Origin: Victivallales bacterium
Lineage (GTDB): Bacteria > Verrucomicrobiota > Lentisphaeria > Oligosphaerales > Oligosphaeraceae
Reading direction: 5' to 3'
DNA: 13,511 nucleotides
Assembly (NCBI GenBank): GCA_017543165.1
Contig: JAFYGL010000218.1
Coordinates: 1-13,511 of the forward strand
Numbering within the stretch: the stretch's first letter is position 1; every line of letters begins with the position of its first letter. Below the pieces are notes generated by a model. The model did not search any database, was not told the origin of the DNA, and saw only the letters and a list, made by a program, of their open reading frames with translations. Shown here in pieces: positions 1 to 7,900 of this stretch. The position numbers and the translations under genes were made by a program.

Positions 1-172
1 AGATTTTTAGTTAAAAATCACTACCGATTTTGACGTTGATTTTACTGGATTTTTGTCGGAGGAGTCAAGTTCCCATCGCAGTTGTTGGCTCGTCAGGTCT
101 TGATCCGTTGGCGTTCAGAGCGACAGGATTTTCAAAATGGCGGATGATGAGAGAGACGGTGAGACAAAAAAA

Positions 173-204
173 ATCCAGCCACCCATTTGGACAGGTGGCT
201 GGAT
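173..204. terminator. Rho-independent terminator after the integrase gene, bidirectional
   Basis: An 11-bp perfect inverted repeat (atccagccacc at 173-183, ggtggctggat at 194-204) encloses a 10-base loop. It is flanked by seven A on the left (166-172) and five T on the right, so it can end transcripts on either strand. It starts 33 bases beyond the stop codon of the minus-strand integrase, for which it is the obvious terminator. Positions 1-165 hold no ORF that I would call a gene. Confidence 0.85.
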
Positions 205-236
205 TTTTGAGAAATCTGAAAAGACGATTGCTATGG

Positions 237-1586
237 TTATGAAGTGAGGATGTCTTTGATTTTGGCCAGTGTCTTGGTCGCGGGCTTGGTCGCGATGTAG
301 TCCAGCACCTCGCGGATTTTGTCGGCATCGGATTTTTGGGACGTGGAAGTGAATACTGTCTCCAATGCCCTTATCTGCTGGTCTGCGCCAACGTGAGTAT
401 AGTATTTATCTATGATGTCCGCGTCGGCACCAACGAAACTCATCACAACCGACTTCGGCACACCAGCTTCGGCACAAAAACTGATGAAGGCATGGCGACA
501 ACTGTGAAATCCATATTGCGTGATACTATGCGCGCGACCTTCGACCTTAACTGAGGTCTGAAGACCAATCCAGCGAATCGGTCTGAGCACATCAAGGTTC
601 ACAAGTCCAGCACCTATGTTCTTGCCACGGTGATTTTTTGTATTGTATCGTTTCGCCGTCTTGGGGCACACATACGCATTCACATCGTCCTCTTTCCACT
701 CCAATGCTTTCTCCAGTCCTTCCAGCAACGGCGGTGCTATCGGCAACGTTACCTGCTTGCCAGTCTTGTACTGTGTCACTTCAATTCGCTTGTCTTTTAG
801 CGACACGCAATTCCAGCGAAGCAAGACACAGTCTTTTAGTCTTTGGCCCGTATACATGCCCAAAAGATAAACCAGTCTGATTTCCTCTTTGTTCATCAAC
901 TTCCTTGATGGATTCGCGAGTTCATCGAGAATCTGCTGCTCCTGCTCTTTGGTAAAGGCCTGATGACGTTTATCTATATTCTGGTCTTCGCGTGTACGTC
1001 GTAGAAGAACTGATGACGAAAACGGATTGTCGCCGTCTCTGTATAAGGAAAGAACTTTGAAGATGCGGCGGAGACGTTTAATTTTTCTATTATGCGTTTC
1101 GACAGACAAGGACTGGCCTCGCATATACTCTGCGAATTTCTCTGCGTGTAGGTGCGTAATCTCAGCGACTGTGATTTTCGGATCATTGACACACTGTCTG
1201 AACTCATTGAACGTGGATTTGTACGCCTCCTGCTCGGAGACTGTCGCTGGCATGGCTCGGTCTGGATGCTTTGAATAGACATCCCAGGCGTTGTCAAGAT
1301 AGAGTTTCTCGCCCTGTCTCTTCAATTTCCTGGCTGCGAGGACATGTCCAGCCAGAACTTCCTCCTGAGTGGCCTGCGTTATCGGTATAAACTTTGCATT
1401 GGCTATCTTCTTCGCCTCGTCAATATCATCCGTTCCAGTGCTCAGGTCAATCACCTTGCCATTGATGGTGCGGCGGTAGTACCAGTTCTTGCTATTCTTT
1501 TTTTTATGAAGTGAACCTACCTCAAGTTTGCAATGAGTTTCTTCAACTTTTTCTTCCATTTTCTTTCTCGATGTTTTTCTGCCCAT
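237..1586 (-). CDS. Tyrosine recombinase / phage-type integrase
   Basis: Site-specific recombinase that cuts and rejoins DNA through a catalytic tyrosine. The protein is about 449 aa from the preferred ATG at 1586. An upstream start at 1670 would put the N-terminus inside the tRNA terminator hairpin, so I reject it; a second ATG at 1559 is possible. The N-terminal part is basic (GRKTSRKK) and precedes a SAM-like core-binding region (about residues 110-185). The catalytic domain shows the first Arg in TGQRLKD (about R249), a Lys on the beta hairpin (YKTGK, about K274), the H-x-x-R pair in FHSCRH (about H361 and R364) and the nucleophile in KYYTH (about Y395/Y396). The second His, usually in LGH, appears replaced in FVGADAD. 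The gene sits just beyond the 3' end of tRNA-Ser and points away from it, the usual arrangement for a genomic island or prophage inserted at a tRNA. Family call firm; type of element unknown. Confidence 0.9.
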   Translation of the reverse strand: MGRKTSRKKMEEKVEETHCKLEVGSLHKKKNSKNWYYRRTINGKVIDLSTGTDDIDEAKKIANAKFIPITQATQEEVLAGHVLAARKLKRQGEKLYLDNAWDVYSKHPDRAMPATVSEQEAYKSTFNEFRQCVNDPKITVAEITHLHAEKFAEYMRGQSLSVETHNRKIKRLRRIFKVLSLYRDGDNPFSSSVLLRRTREDQNIDKRHQAFTKEQEQQILDELANPSRKLMNKEEIRLVYLLGMYTGQRLKDCVLLRWNCVSLKDKRIEVTQYKTGKQVTLPIAPPLLEGLEKALEWKEDDVNAYVCPKTAKRYNTKNHRGKNIGAGLVNLDVLRPIRWIGLQTSVKVEGRAHSITQYGFHSCRHAFISFCAEAGVPKSVVMSFVGADADIIDKYYTHVGADQQIRALETVFTSTSQKSDADKIREVLDYIATKPATKTLAKIKDILTS

Positions 1587-1644
1587 GAAAACCTGCCATG
1601 TCGTTAACGACTTTCTGCGACTAAATATAGCAGCGTCTGGGCAT

Positions 1645-1690
1645 AAAAAAACTCCAAAGTGTGATACCATGTGATACTTTGGAGCTTTTT
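1645..1690. terminator. Terminator hairpin between tRNA-Ser and the integrase gene
   Basis: A 9-bp inverted repeat (ctccaaagt at 1652-1660, actttggag at 1676-1684) encloses a 15-base loop. It is flanked by seven A at 1645-1651 and, after a C at 1685, five T at 1686-1690. On the minus strand it ends the tRNA-Ser transcript with a run of seven T. The loop region contains a direct repeat, gtgatac, at 1661-1667 and 1671-1677. Confidence 0.8.
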
Positions 1691-1702
1691 AAGTAGGAAA
1701 AC

Positions 1703-1790
1703 TGGCGGAGAGAGTGGGATTCGAACCCACGGTACATTGCTGTACGGCGGTTTTCAAAACCGCTGCCATAGACCACTCAGCCATCTCTCC
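1703..1790 (-). tRNA. tRNA-Ser (anticodon UGA)
   Basis: Read on the minus strand, the gene has a 7-bp acceptor stem (ggagaga pairing with tctctcc), a D arm, an anticodon stem gcggt/accgc around the loop tttgaaa (anticodon TGA, plus-strand 1754-1756), a long variable arm (gtac stem) typical of tRNA-Ser, and a T arm with GGTTCGAATCC. The discriminator base is G and the CCA end is encoded (1703-1705). Without CCA the gene is 1706-1790. A terminator follows at once, and the 3' end faces the integrase gene, so this is the likely attachment target of the element to the left. Confidence 0.97.
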
Positions 1791-1921
1791 GTGTGATTTA
1801 TTGAGGCGTAATATGGCATTTTTGTTGAAAAAAACAAGTTGTCAATGCGTATTTTGTTGTGGGGCGGTTATATTGCCGCGTAAGTATTTTGAGGAGAGAG
1901 TTTAACTTGAAAGGAGCGATT

Positions 1922-3172
1922 ATGCTGGATAGAGAGAAGGTGCATTCTTTGGTTATAGAGCCGTCCATTATGAGGATGCTGTCCCGTTTCAAGGCGGAAT
2001 ATGGCTTTATCAACACGAAGTTCAACATCGCCACCGAGGAGGATTTCTTTGAGGAGGACAGTTTCCGCGGCAAGAGCCATGTCTATAACTGGATACAGGG
2101 CAGGGGGCTTGAGGCGATTGCAAAGCACATTCTTTATTTCCGTTCAATTGGCGAGAAGGACACGGCTGAAAGGCTTTATGCAATGCTGTCTGTCGTGGTG
2201 AAGAACACCGAAGCGGCGCGTTCTGGCAATGGTGGAAGGCTTCCCTTTGTGATGTCGCCAGAGGGCCAATCAATGTCGGAGATATATCCAGAGGCGAATT
2301 TCACAGATTTGTTCTACGGCAAGGGCCTGTTTGCCGCAGCAAATGTGCTGGAGGACAAGGCACTGGCCAGCGAGGCCGCAAAACTTTATGCCCTGGCTGT
2401 GCGGAAGATAGGTTTTCAACTGTTTCGCACGGACCAGAAGAGCTTCGACCCAAAGAACCCCGTGGAATATGTTCCTGGAAAATTCCCGCAGGGACCGCGC
2501 ATGATCTCGCTTTCGGGCCTGGCCGACCTGGCGTTGGCTGGCAACGGCGAGGCTCAATGGCTTGACATAGCCGCAACTTTCATTGCATTTGTTTTCCAGT
2601 TCCATGTGAACCAGGGACAGCTGGGGGACAACTTGCAAATCTTCGACTTCGTGGAGACAATTGACGCGGAATCCAAGCCACGCATGGAAGGCGATAAGCT
2701 TTTGTGCGACCCAGGGCATGCGCTGGAGTTCGTGGGGCTTGCTGGCAAGTGCTTGCTGGCAATGCGCAAACTGGGCGTCCACGCCGACCTGATAGAGAAG
2801 AGCCGTGGAATACTCCCAGAATTGTTCCGACACACATTTGACTTCGGCTTCCAGAAAGGGCCTGGCGGCATTGTGAAGGCATACGACCTCATTTCCAGAA
2901 CGCCCTCCAATTCGGACATGCCATGGTGGAGCCTGCCTGAGACCATACGCGCGGGCATTGAATTGCAGGACTTGTTCCCGAATGAGGCCCAGGGCGTGGA
3001 GGAACGCATCCAACTTGCATGGCAGGCATTCTCTGGAAAATTCTTGCAGAAGAACGGCTTCGCCTGCCAGACCAGGGACGAAAAGGGCGAGATTGTCAAT
3101 GTCATTCCCGCCTTGCCAGACGCTGACCCTGGCTACCACACCAACCTGAGCCTGCTAGACTGCCTCCCATAA
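1922..3172 (+). CDS. N-acylglucosamine 2-epimerase (AGE) family protein
   Basis: Predicted 416-aa cytoplasmic (alpha/alpha)6-barrel protein of the AGE / cellobiose 2-epimerase type; such enzymes interconvert C2 epimers of sugars or isomerise aldoses and ketoses. The start at 1922 is chosen because AAGGAG (1911-1916) lies 5 bases upstream; the frame is open further 5' but without a ribosome-binding site. Family-like blocks are HVYNWIQGRGLEA (about residues 53-65), DPGHALEF (263-270, with the conserved His near 266), PWWSLPETIRA (334-344, matching the family W-W-x-x-x-E helix) and GYHTNLSLLDCL near the C-terminus (His near 406, where family members carry a second catalytic His). There is no signal peptide. 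It is transcribed alone, divergent from tRNA-Ser and convergent with mgtE. The substrate cannot be told from sequence; an epimerase of N-acylglucosamine, mannose or cellobiose type are all possible. Confidence 0.75.
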   Translation: MLDREKVHSLVIEPSIMRMLSRFKAEYGFINTKFNIATEEDFFEEDSFRGKSHVYNWIQGRGLEAIAKHILYFRSIGEKDTAERLYAMLSVVVKNTEAARSGNGGRLPFVMSPEGQSMSEIYPEANFTDLFYGKGLFAAANVLEDKALASEAAKLYALAVRKIGFQLFRTDQKSFDPKNPVEYVPGKFPQGPRMISLSGLADLALAGNGEAQWLDIAATFIAFVFQFHVNQGQLGDNLQIFDFVETIDAESKPRMEGDKLLCDPGHALEFVGLAGKCLLAMRKLGVHADLIEKSRGILPELFRHTFDFGFQKGPGGIVKAYDLISRTPSNSDMPWWSLPETIRAGIELQDLFPNEAQGVEERIQLAWQAFSGKFLQKNGFACQTRDEKGEIVNVIPALPDADPGYHTNLSLLDCLP

Positions 3173-3176
3173 TTAA

Positions 3177-3293
3177 ACGCAGAGACGCAGGGATTTTAAC
3201 GCAGAGGCGCAGAGATTTTAACGCAGAGGCGCAGAGATTTTAACGCAGAGGCGCAGAGATTTTAACGCAGAGGCGCAGAGGCGCGGAGTTTTT
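3177..3293. repeat. 22-bp tandem repeat, about 4.7 copies
   Basis: The unit consists of acgcagaggcgcagag followed by an A/T-rich hexamer (atttta). Copies start at 3177, 3199, 3221, 3243 and 3265. The first copy has two changes (gaggcg to gagacg, cagaga to caggga), copies 2-4 are identical, and the fifth diverges into gcgcggagttttt. The unit itself contains two near-identical halves (cgcagag, gcgcagag). The array starts 4 bases after the stop codon of the AGE-family gene. Confidence 0.95.
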
Positions 3294-3412
3294 ATTGATT
3301 TCTATTGACTGGCACAGTATTACTGTTTATAACAGTCTATGCAAATAATAAAAAACTCCGCGTCTCTGCGTCTCTGCGCCTCTGCGTTGAAAAATCCTGC
3401 GCCTCTGCGTTG
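3265..3412. repeat. Long inverted repeat between convergent genes, probable bidirectional terminator
   Basis: The last tandem unit and its tail (3265-3293) are the reverse complement, with a small insertion, of 3351-3388, giving a stem of about 30 bp around a loop of about 57 bases. A further inverted copy of the unit follows at about 3389-3412 and ends next to the mgtE stop codon. The stem base carries T runs in both orientations (ggagttttt on each strand). The loop contains a small palindrome, actgtttataacagt. The position between two convergent stop codons fits a two-way terminator made from a repeat element. Confidence 0.8.
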
Positions 3413-3414
3413 AA

Positions 3415-4836
3415 TTAGACGAGGATGCGCTGGGCCACGGCGAAGTAGATGAAGAGGGCGAATGCGTCCACGATTGTGGTGATCATGGGGCTTGCCATGA
3501 GTGCTGGGTCGAACTTAAGTTGCTTTGCGGCCATGGGCAGTAGGCAACCGATGATTTTGGCGAATACGACGATGATTATAAGTGTCACGTTGACGACCAG
3601 CACCACGGGCAGCGAAAGTTCCTTTACAAAAATAAGCATCCTTATTATGTTGGCGAGGCATAGCGCGGCGCCGACGGCCAGCGCCACCCGCAGTTCCTTC
3701 CACACCACCATTGCCCAGTTTCCTGGTTCGATGTCACCGACTGCCATGCCGCGGATCATAAGTGTCGAGACCTGTGCGCCGCAGTTGCCGCCTGTGTCCA
3801 TCAGCATTGGTATGAAACTGGCCAGGATGACCTGTGAGGCCAGCAGATTGTTGAAGCGTGTGATGATGAAGCCAGTCAGCGTGGAGGACACCATGAGGAT
3901 GATCAGCCATTTGATGCGGTTGCGCGCCAGCACGAAGATGCCTGACTTCATGTATTCGTCCTTGGCAGGCTCCATGGCCGCCATTTTTTCAAAGTCTTCT
4001 GTATCTTCCTTTTCGACAACGTCCATGATATCGTCGCCAGTGATGATGCCCACCATGCGCTCTTCCTTGTCAACAACGGGTATTGCCTGCAAGTCGTATT
4101 TCTTGACCTTTGCGGCGACCACCTCCTGGTCCTCATGGGTGTAGGCGAAGATGACTGGCGATGTCATTATGTCCTTGATGAGGACATTCTCGTCGCTGAG
4201 CAGGATGGTTTTCAATGAAAGCACGCCGGAGAGCTTGCGTCCAGCCCCCACGGCATAGCAGTAGTTTATGGTTTCCTTGCGCTTGCCCTGGCGTCGTATC
4301 TGCGCCAATGCGCCCGCCACGGTCATGGTCTCTGGCAGGATGATGTATTCCACGGTCATCAGGCTGCCTGCGCTGTTGGGCGGGTACTTGAGAATGGCGT
4401 TCAACTGCTCGCGGCGGTCCCTCGTACAGCGTGACAGCAGTTCCTCGACCAGGTTGGCGGGCAATTCGTCCAGCACGTCGATAGCATCGTCGGCAGCCAG
4501 GTCTTCGAACATGTTGATGAAGTCCTGCCGTATTTTGTCGGTTGAGCCAGGGGAGGCTATGTACTGGACAAGGCGGACGCGTATGTCGCTGTCAACATAA
4601 GTGAATATTTCCGCGCCGATGTCTTTTGGCAGTGTCAGGAATACGGTGACCTGCTGTTCGGGCGTAAGCAGTTCCAGGGCGCTTGCCGCGTCGGCTGGAT
4701 TCATTGCCTCCAGGGTGCTGCGAAGTTCCTTGATATTATTGGCTTCGGACAGGCCGACAATGGCCTTTTCCACCTCTTCGGGAATACCTACATTCACATC
4801 TTCAAGGAGGTTTTCAGATATTTTGTTTTCGGACAT
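3415..4836 (-). CDS. mgtE: Magnesium transporter MgtE
   Basis: Inner-membrane Mg2+ channel/transporter of the MgtE (SLC41-like) family, 473 aa, which is full length. The ATG at 4836 is preferred, with a G-rich stretch about 5 bases upstream; a GTG at 4848 would add four residues. Domain order is canonical: an N-terminal superhelical MgtE_N domain (about 25-155, ending in the typical PPNSAGSLMTVEYI), a CBS-domain pair that senses cytosolic Mg2+ (about 160-276, with IKDIMTSPVIFAY and VVDKEERMVGIITGDDIMDVV), a connecting helix, and five transmembrane helices (about 305-473). The family signature is present as PMLMDTGGNCGAQ (about 343-355). The last helices contain FDPALMASPMITTIVD, whose final Asp (about 457) matches the pore Asp that binds Mg2+ in characterised MgtE. 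It is a single gene with its own promoter; I saw no M-box riboswitch upstream. Confidence 0.96.
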   Translation of the reverse strand: MSENKISENLLEDVNVGIPEEVEKAIVGLSEANNIKELRSTLEAMNPADAASALELLTPEQQVTVFLTLPKDIGAEIFTYVDSDIRVRLVQYIASPGSTDKIRQDFINMFEDLAADDAIDVLDELPANLVEELLSRCTRDRREQLNAILKYPPNSAGSLMTVEYIILPETMTVAGALAQIRRQGKRKETINYCYAVGAGRKLSGVLSLKTILLSDENVLIKDIMTSPVIFAYTHEDQEVVAAKVKKYDLQAIPVVDKEERMVGIITGDDIMDVVEKEDTEDFEKMAAMEPAKDEYMKSGIFVLARNRIKWLIILMVSSTLTGFIITRFNNLLASQVILASFIPMLMDTGGNCGAQVSTLMIRGMAVGDIEPGNWAMVVWKELRVALAVGAALCLANIIRMLIFVKELSLPVVLVVNVTLIIIVVFAKIIGCLLPMAAKQLKFDPALMASPMITTIVDAFALFIYFAVAQRILV

Positions 4837-4883
4837 TTTAGCCCCCACATCAACTCAGAAATTATTGCAATGCAAAAGAACGC

Positions 4884-4913
4884 AGTATATGAACAACAAG
4901 GCATTGCGTTCAA
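4884..4913 (-). promoter_or_regulatory. Sigma70-like promoter for mgtE
   Basis: On the minus strand, TTGAAC (plus-strand 4908-4913) is followed by an 18-base spacer and TATACT (plus-strand 4884-4889). This gives a leader of about 40 bases before the mgtE ATG at 4836. Both hexamers match consensus at five of six positions or close to it. Confidence 0.55.
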
Positions 4914-5082
4914 TTAGGAACACAGCCACTGCATCGTCGCAAATGGCTGCTTGACCCCTTCTGATGTTGATATGGTTTATGTCTCATGTTTCGCTCTTTG
5001 GAAAGTTGCAATAATATACAGTTGTTTAGCCATAATCAAGGCGAAGAATTGCAAGTTTTTTATTTGCGCGGAGCCCTTTTTC

Positions 5083-5236
5083 GCGCGGACACGGTCCGCG
5101 CGTCAGGATGGAGGTAGAACTATATGCGGGCATACGCAAATGTTTCCGCCCAACTGGGCGTCCAGATAGGCAAAAACATAGTTGTATGCCAGGTTATGGT
5201 TTTACCTTCATCCTGATGCGCGGACCGTGTCCGCGC
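5083..5236. repeat. Compound palindromic element in the mgtE / oxidoreductase spacer
   Basis: Each end is a near-perfect hairpin: GCGCGGAC-ACG-GTCCGCGC (5083-5101) and GCGCGGAC-CGT-GTCCGCGC (5218-5236). The two ends are also inverted copies of each other, and the similarity continues inwards through gtcaggatggaggtagaac (left) against the reverse complement of the right arm, atcaggatgaaggtaaaac, and then more loosely to the centre, where gcccaactgggc (5148-5159) is a palindrome. Just right of it, ccgtgtccgcgcagataaa (5225-5243) is repeated with one change at 5245-5263. A related hairpin lies at 11953-11980. This looks like a miniature, non-coding repeat element. The rest of the gap of about 530 bp (4837-5368) shows only the mgtE promoter; the ORFs through it are short and have no family features. 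Confidence 0.85.
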
Positions 5237-5368
5237 AGATAAAACCGTGGCCGCGCAGATAAATAAGAAAAAAACAAAAAACAATTGGAAAAAGTCAAAA
5301 CACACATTAACTTTCGCAATGTTTTAGCCGTGCTTTTGATTTTACTTTTAGGGTTAAGGAGAAGATAG

Positions 5369-6631
5369 ATGGTAGCGAAAATGAAAGAGGCTCCCCAGCT
5401 AGTCAAGTCTGCCATTCTGGGGCGCAGGGGCATGCCTGGCGCCAATGACAGGATAAACCACGCCATAATAGGCCTGGGAATGATGGGGCAGGGGCATATA
5501 AAATATGTGCTGGACGACCCGCAGGCCAAGCTGGTGGCCGTGTGCGACTGCTTCAAATCCAGGGTAAAGTCCTCTCTGGAGCGGATTGGCAATGGCTGCA
5601 AGGGCTATGCGGACTTCAGGGAGATGATAGACAATGAGGACATTGACGTTCTGCACGTGGTGACGCCGCCCCACTGGCATGCCTTGCAGAACATATATGG
5701 TCTTGACGCTGGCTGCGACGTGTGGGCGGAGAAGCCCATGACGCGCACCATTGCCGAAGGCACGTACATAGCCAATGCCGTGAAGAGGAATGCCCGTGTC
5801 TTCCGCCTCAACACCTGGTTCCGCTTCAAGGACAACTTCTATGGGTTGGGCACGACGGTGAAGCCATTGAAGAAACTGGTGCAGAGCGGCGCCCTGGGCT
5901 GGCCCCTCACAGTGCGAATCAGCGCGCATACGGGCTTTGCCTGGAAGGCAAGCATGTGGACTGGCAAGATTGGGCTGGCCCCTGAACCAGTGCCAGACGA
6001 TCTGGACTACGACATGTGGCTGGGGCCAGCGCCCTACAAGCCATATACGTCCCACCGCACATCCATGTCGTTCCGCGGATATTGGGACTATGATGGCGGC
6101 GGGCTTGCGGACATGGGCCAGCATTATCTTGATCCAGTGCAGTACATTCTGGACAAGGATGACACCAGCCCCGTAAAAATCGAGGCGAATGCGCCGTGGC
6201 CGCCCCATCCAGACGCGGTTGGCATGTGGGGGCAGGTATATATGGAATATTCCGACGGATGCAAGATCATCCTGGAATCCTGCGAATGGGGCAAGGAAGA
6301 GACCAAGGACCAGCCCTTTATCGAGGGGCCATTGGGCAAGGTGTACAAGAATTTTGTGACTGAGCCTGCCAATCTTGCCACGTTGGTGGACGAACTGCCG
6401 GACCCAGAACCCCAGATTACGGATTTCAACGAATCGGTGCGTACGCGCAGGCCTTTCGCCTTGAATGAGAAGAACGGCAACAGAAGCAACATCCTGGTGC
6501 ATCTTGCCAATTGCGCAATACGCACGGGCCGCGTGCTGCATTTTGATCCTGCCTTGCTGCGTTTCATCAATGACGATGGCGCGAACATGCTGGTAAACCA
6601 GCCGATGAGACGGCCTTGGACGCTTTGCTGA
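5369..6631 (+). CDS. Gfo/Idh/MocA family NAD(P)-dependent oxidoreductase
   Basis: Predicted 420-aa soluble dehydrogenase acting on a sugar, inositol or sugar-derived substrate with NAD(P). The ATG at 5369 is supported by AAGGAG at 5356-5361. The Rossmann fold begins after an extension of about 30 residues, with the dinucleotide-binding loop GLGMMGQGH (35-43). VVTPPHWHA (97-105), the EKP motif (121-123) and the C-terminal-domain motif GGGLADMGQHYLD (243-255, catalytic-type His near 252) follow. The DYDMWLGPAPYKPY block (213-226) and the NRSNILVHLANCAIRTGRVLHFDP tail region are typical of the subgroup abundant in Planctomycetota, Verrucomicrobiota and Lentisphaerota. Many of that subgroup have a Tat signal; this one shows none, so it is probably cytoplasmic. 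It is the first gene of a plus-strand operon with a HEAT-like protein, HPr and a GH78-like glycosidase, which points to glycan sugar catabolism. The substrate is unknown. Confidence 0.92.
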   Translation: MVAKMKEAPQLVKSAILGRRGMPGANDRINHAIIGLGMMGQGHIKYVLDDPQAKLVAVCDCFKSRVKSSLERIGNGCKGYADFREMIDNEDIDVLHVVTPPHWHALQNIYGLDAGCDVWAEKPMTRTIAEGTYIANAVKRNARVFRLNTWFRFKDNFYGLGTTVKPLKKLVQSGALGWPLTVRISAHTGFAWKASMWTGKIGLAPEPVPDDLDYDMWLGPAPYKPYTSHRTSMSFRGYWDYDGGGLADMGQHYLDPVQYILDKDDTSPVKIEANAPWPPHPDAVGMWGQVYMEYSDGCKIILESCEWGKEETKDQPFIEGPLGKVYKNFVTEPANLATLVDELPDPEPQITDFNESVRTRRPFALNEKNGNRSNILVHLANCAIRTGRVLHFDPALLRFINDDGANMLVNQPMRRPWTLC

Positions 6632-6645
6632 GGAGGTGCCCTGCT

Positions 6646-7889
6646 ATGGAAAAGAAAGCAAACAAGAATACAGTGAAGAAAGAAGATGCGCTGGCCGCCG
6701 CAATCGGCAAGATAGTCTGGGCTGACCGCAAGAAGGCCGTGACCGCCTTGAACAAACTGGCGAAGGAAGGTTTGGCGAAAAACGTGAAGGGCCTGGTGGC
6801 AATGCTGAAGCAGGAGAATGACGAGGCCACCGTGAAGGCCTCCTTTGCGCTGGAAGGCCTGGTCATGGAGGCTGGCAATCCCGAGGGCGACATTTCACCT
6901 GCGGATTTGGGCATGGCATTGGCAAAGGCATTGCCTGCTGCGAAGGACGACTATGCGCTTTGCATCGTGCTTGAGGAGATACGTCGTCTGGGCACGGGGG
7001 ATGGCGTACTAAAGGCGTTGAAGCCCTATTTGCAGCGTGAGGACCCCGTGTTCACGTATGCATTGATGGCTGTGGAGGCACTTGGCGAACATGAGGAACT
7101 TGAGGCGATTTCCAAAGTGCTGCACCAGGCGATTGACGCCTGCAAGGACAAGGACAGGCGGAAGTTGCTTTTTGGCGCATACCTAAGAATTGAGGGGCTT
7201 GAACGCTATGGCGAGATAGAATGCGGTACGGAAATCCTGGACACAGTGATGCCTGCGAAGATTGAGAGCAAGAACCAGGCGGATGTGATGCTCATGGATG
7301 AAATGGCGCCCCTCGTCGATGACATTAACTTCGATTTACTGCACAAGTCATTGCAGAGCAAGTCCGCGCTGGTGCGCGGTCTTGCGCAAAGGGTTCTTTC
7401 CAATGCAGTGGCAACTGACTTCAGCGATTTCAGCGAGGAAGAGGATTATCTGTCCAACATTCTGTATAACGAAATGTGCGAGGTGTGCGGGGATTTCACC
7501 AGCATTTCACTGGCAAGGAGCCTTGCGGCCGTGTCGCGTCACAAGTCCATTTGGGGATTCTATGCATTGAATGCGTTGTTGCAAATGTACAAAATCGGTG
7601 ATGTTTCACTGCAGATTGGCCTTGTGAAATTGATTGCCGACTATAATTGCGATGTAATGAGATTGAACCGCTTGTCCAAATCCTGGACGAACTGGGAGAC
7701 GAGGGGGGCGATGCCCTGGTCAAGGCGAATGCACTTGATGTCCTTGCAAAATTCAAGGACAAGGTGGCCCAGGTGTATGCCATGACGCAGATAAGGAACG
7801 AGAGTCCTGTGGTGCGTGCGGCGGCCAGGAAGGCGGCGCTTGCTATGGGCGTGTCCGACAAGTTGATTGAGGCAATTCAGAAGAACTGA
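6646..7889 (+). CDS. HEAT/armadillo-like repeat protein, frameshifted near the 3' end
   Basis: The start is the ATG at 6646, with AGGAGG at 6631-6636 overlapping the previous stop codon; translation is probably coupled to the oxidoreductase. The protein is almost wholly alpha-helical with a lysine-rich N-terminus (MEKKANKNTVKKED). It has repeated amphipathic helix pairs such as RKKAVTALNKLAKEGLAKNV and DPVFTYALMAVEALGEHEEL, which suggests a HEAT-like scaffold for protein contacts. The frame from 6646 stays convincing up to about 7653 (GLVKLIADYNCD) and then turns into unlikely, Trp/Arg-rich sequence ending at 7785. The coherent continuation, NEIEPLVQILDELGDEGGDALVKANA to the stop at 7889, is in the -1 frame. 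One missing base near 7650-7660 would explain this. Repaired, the product is about 414 aa. I see no slippery heptamer, so mutation or sequencing error is likelier than programmed frameshifting. The function is not recognised. Confidence 0.75.
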
Positions 7890-7900
7890 ACGCGACAAAG

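Noticed and set aside
1817..1845. Candidate tRNA-Ser promoter (TTGACA on the minus strand at 1840-1845)
   Set aside because: The -35 is perfect, but the best -10 (AAAAAT at 16-base spacing) is poor, so I do not list it as a feature.
2270..3139. 289-aa open frame on the minus strand
   Set aside because: It is opposite the AGE-family gene, has no ribosome-binding site, and shows no recognisable domain.
3177..3293. Possible CRISPR array
   Set aside because: The repeats are contiguous with no unique spacers, and no cas gene is nearby.
3449..4144. 231-aa open frame on the plus strand
   Set aside because: It is antisense to mgtE and very rich in Ser/Met/Thr, which reflects the complement of mgtE codons.
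4951..5169. 72-aa plus-strand open frame in the mgtE upstream gap
   Set aside because: It runs into the palindromic element, lacks a good ribosome-binding site and shows no family features.
4837..5368. Mg2+-sensing M-box riboswitch upstream of mgtE
   Set aside because: The predicted leader is only about 40 bases, and the palindromic element lies upstream of the promoter, so there is no room for an M-box in the transcript.
5399..6541. 380-aa open frame on the minus strand
   Set aside because: It lies wholly opposite the well-supported oxidoreductase gene, is rich in His/Arg/Ala in the manner of antisense frames, and has no family motif.
7647..7889. Separate small gene starting at TTG 7647
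   Set aside because: No ribosome-binding site, and the sequence continues the HEAT-like protein directly; a frameshift explains it better.
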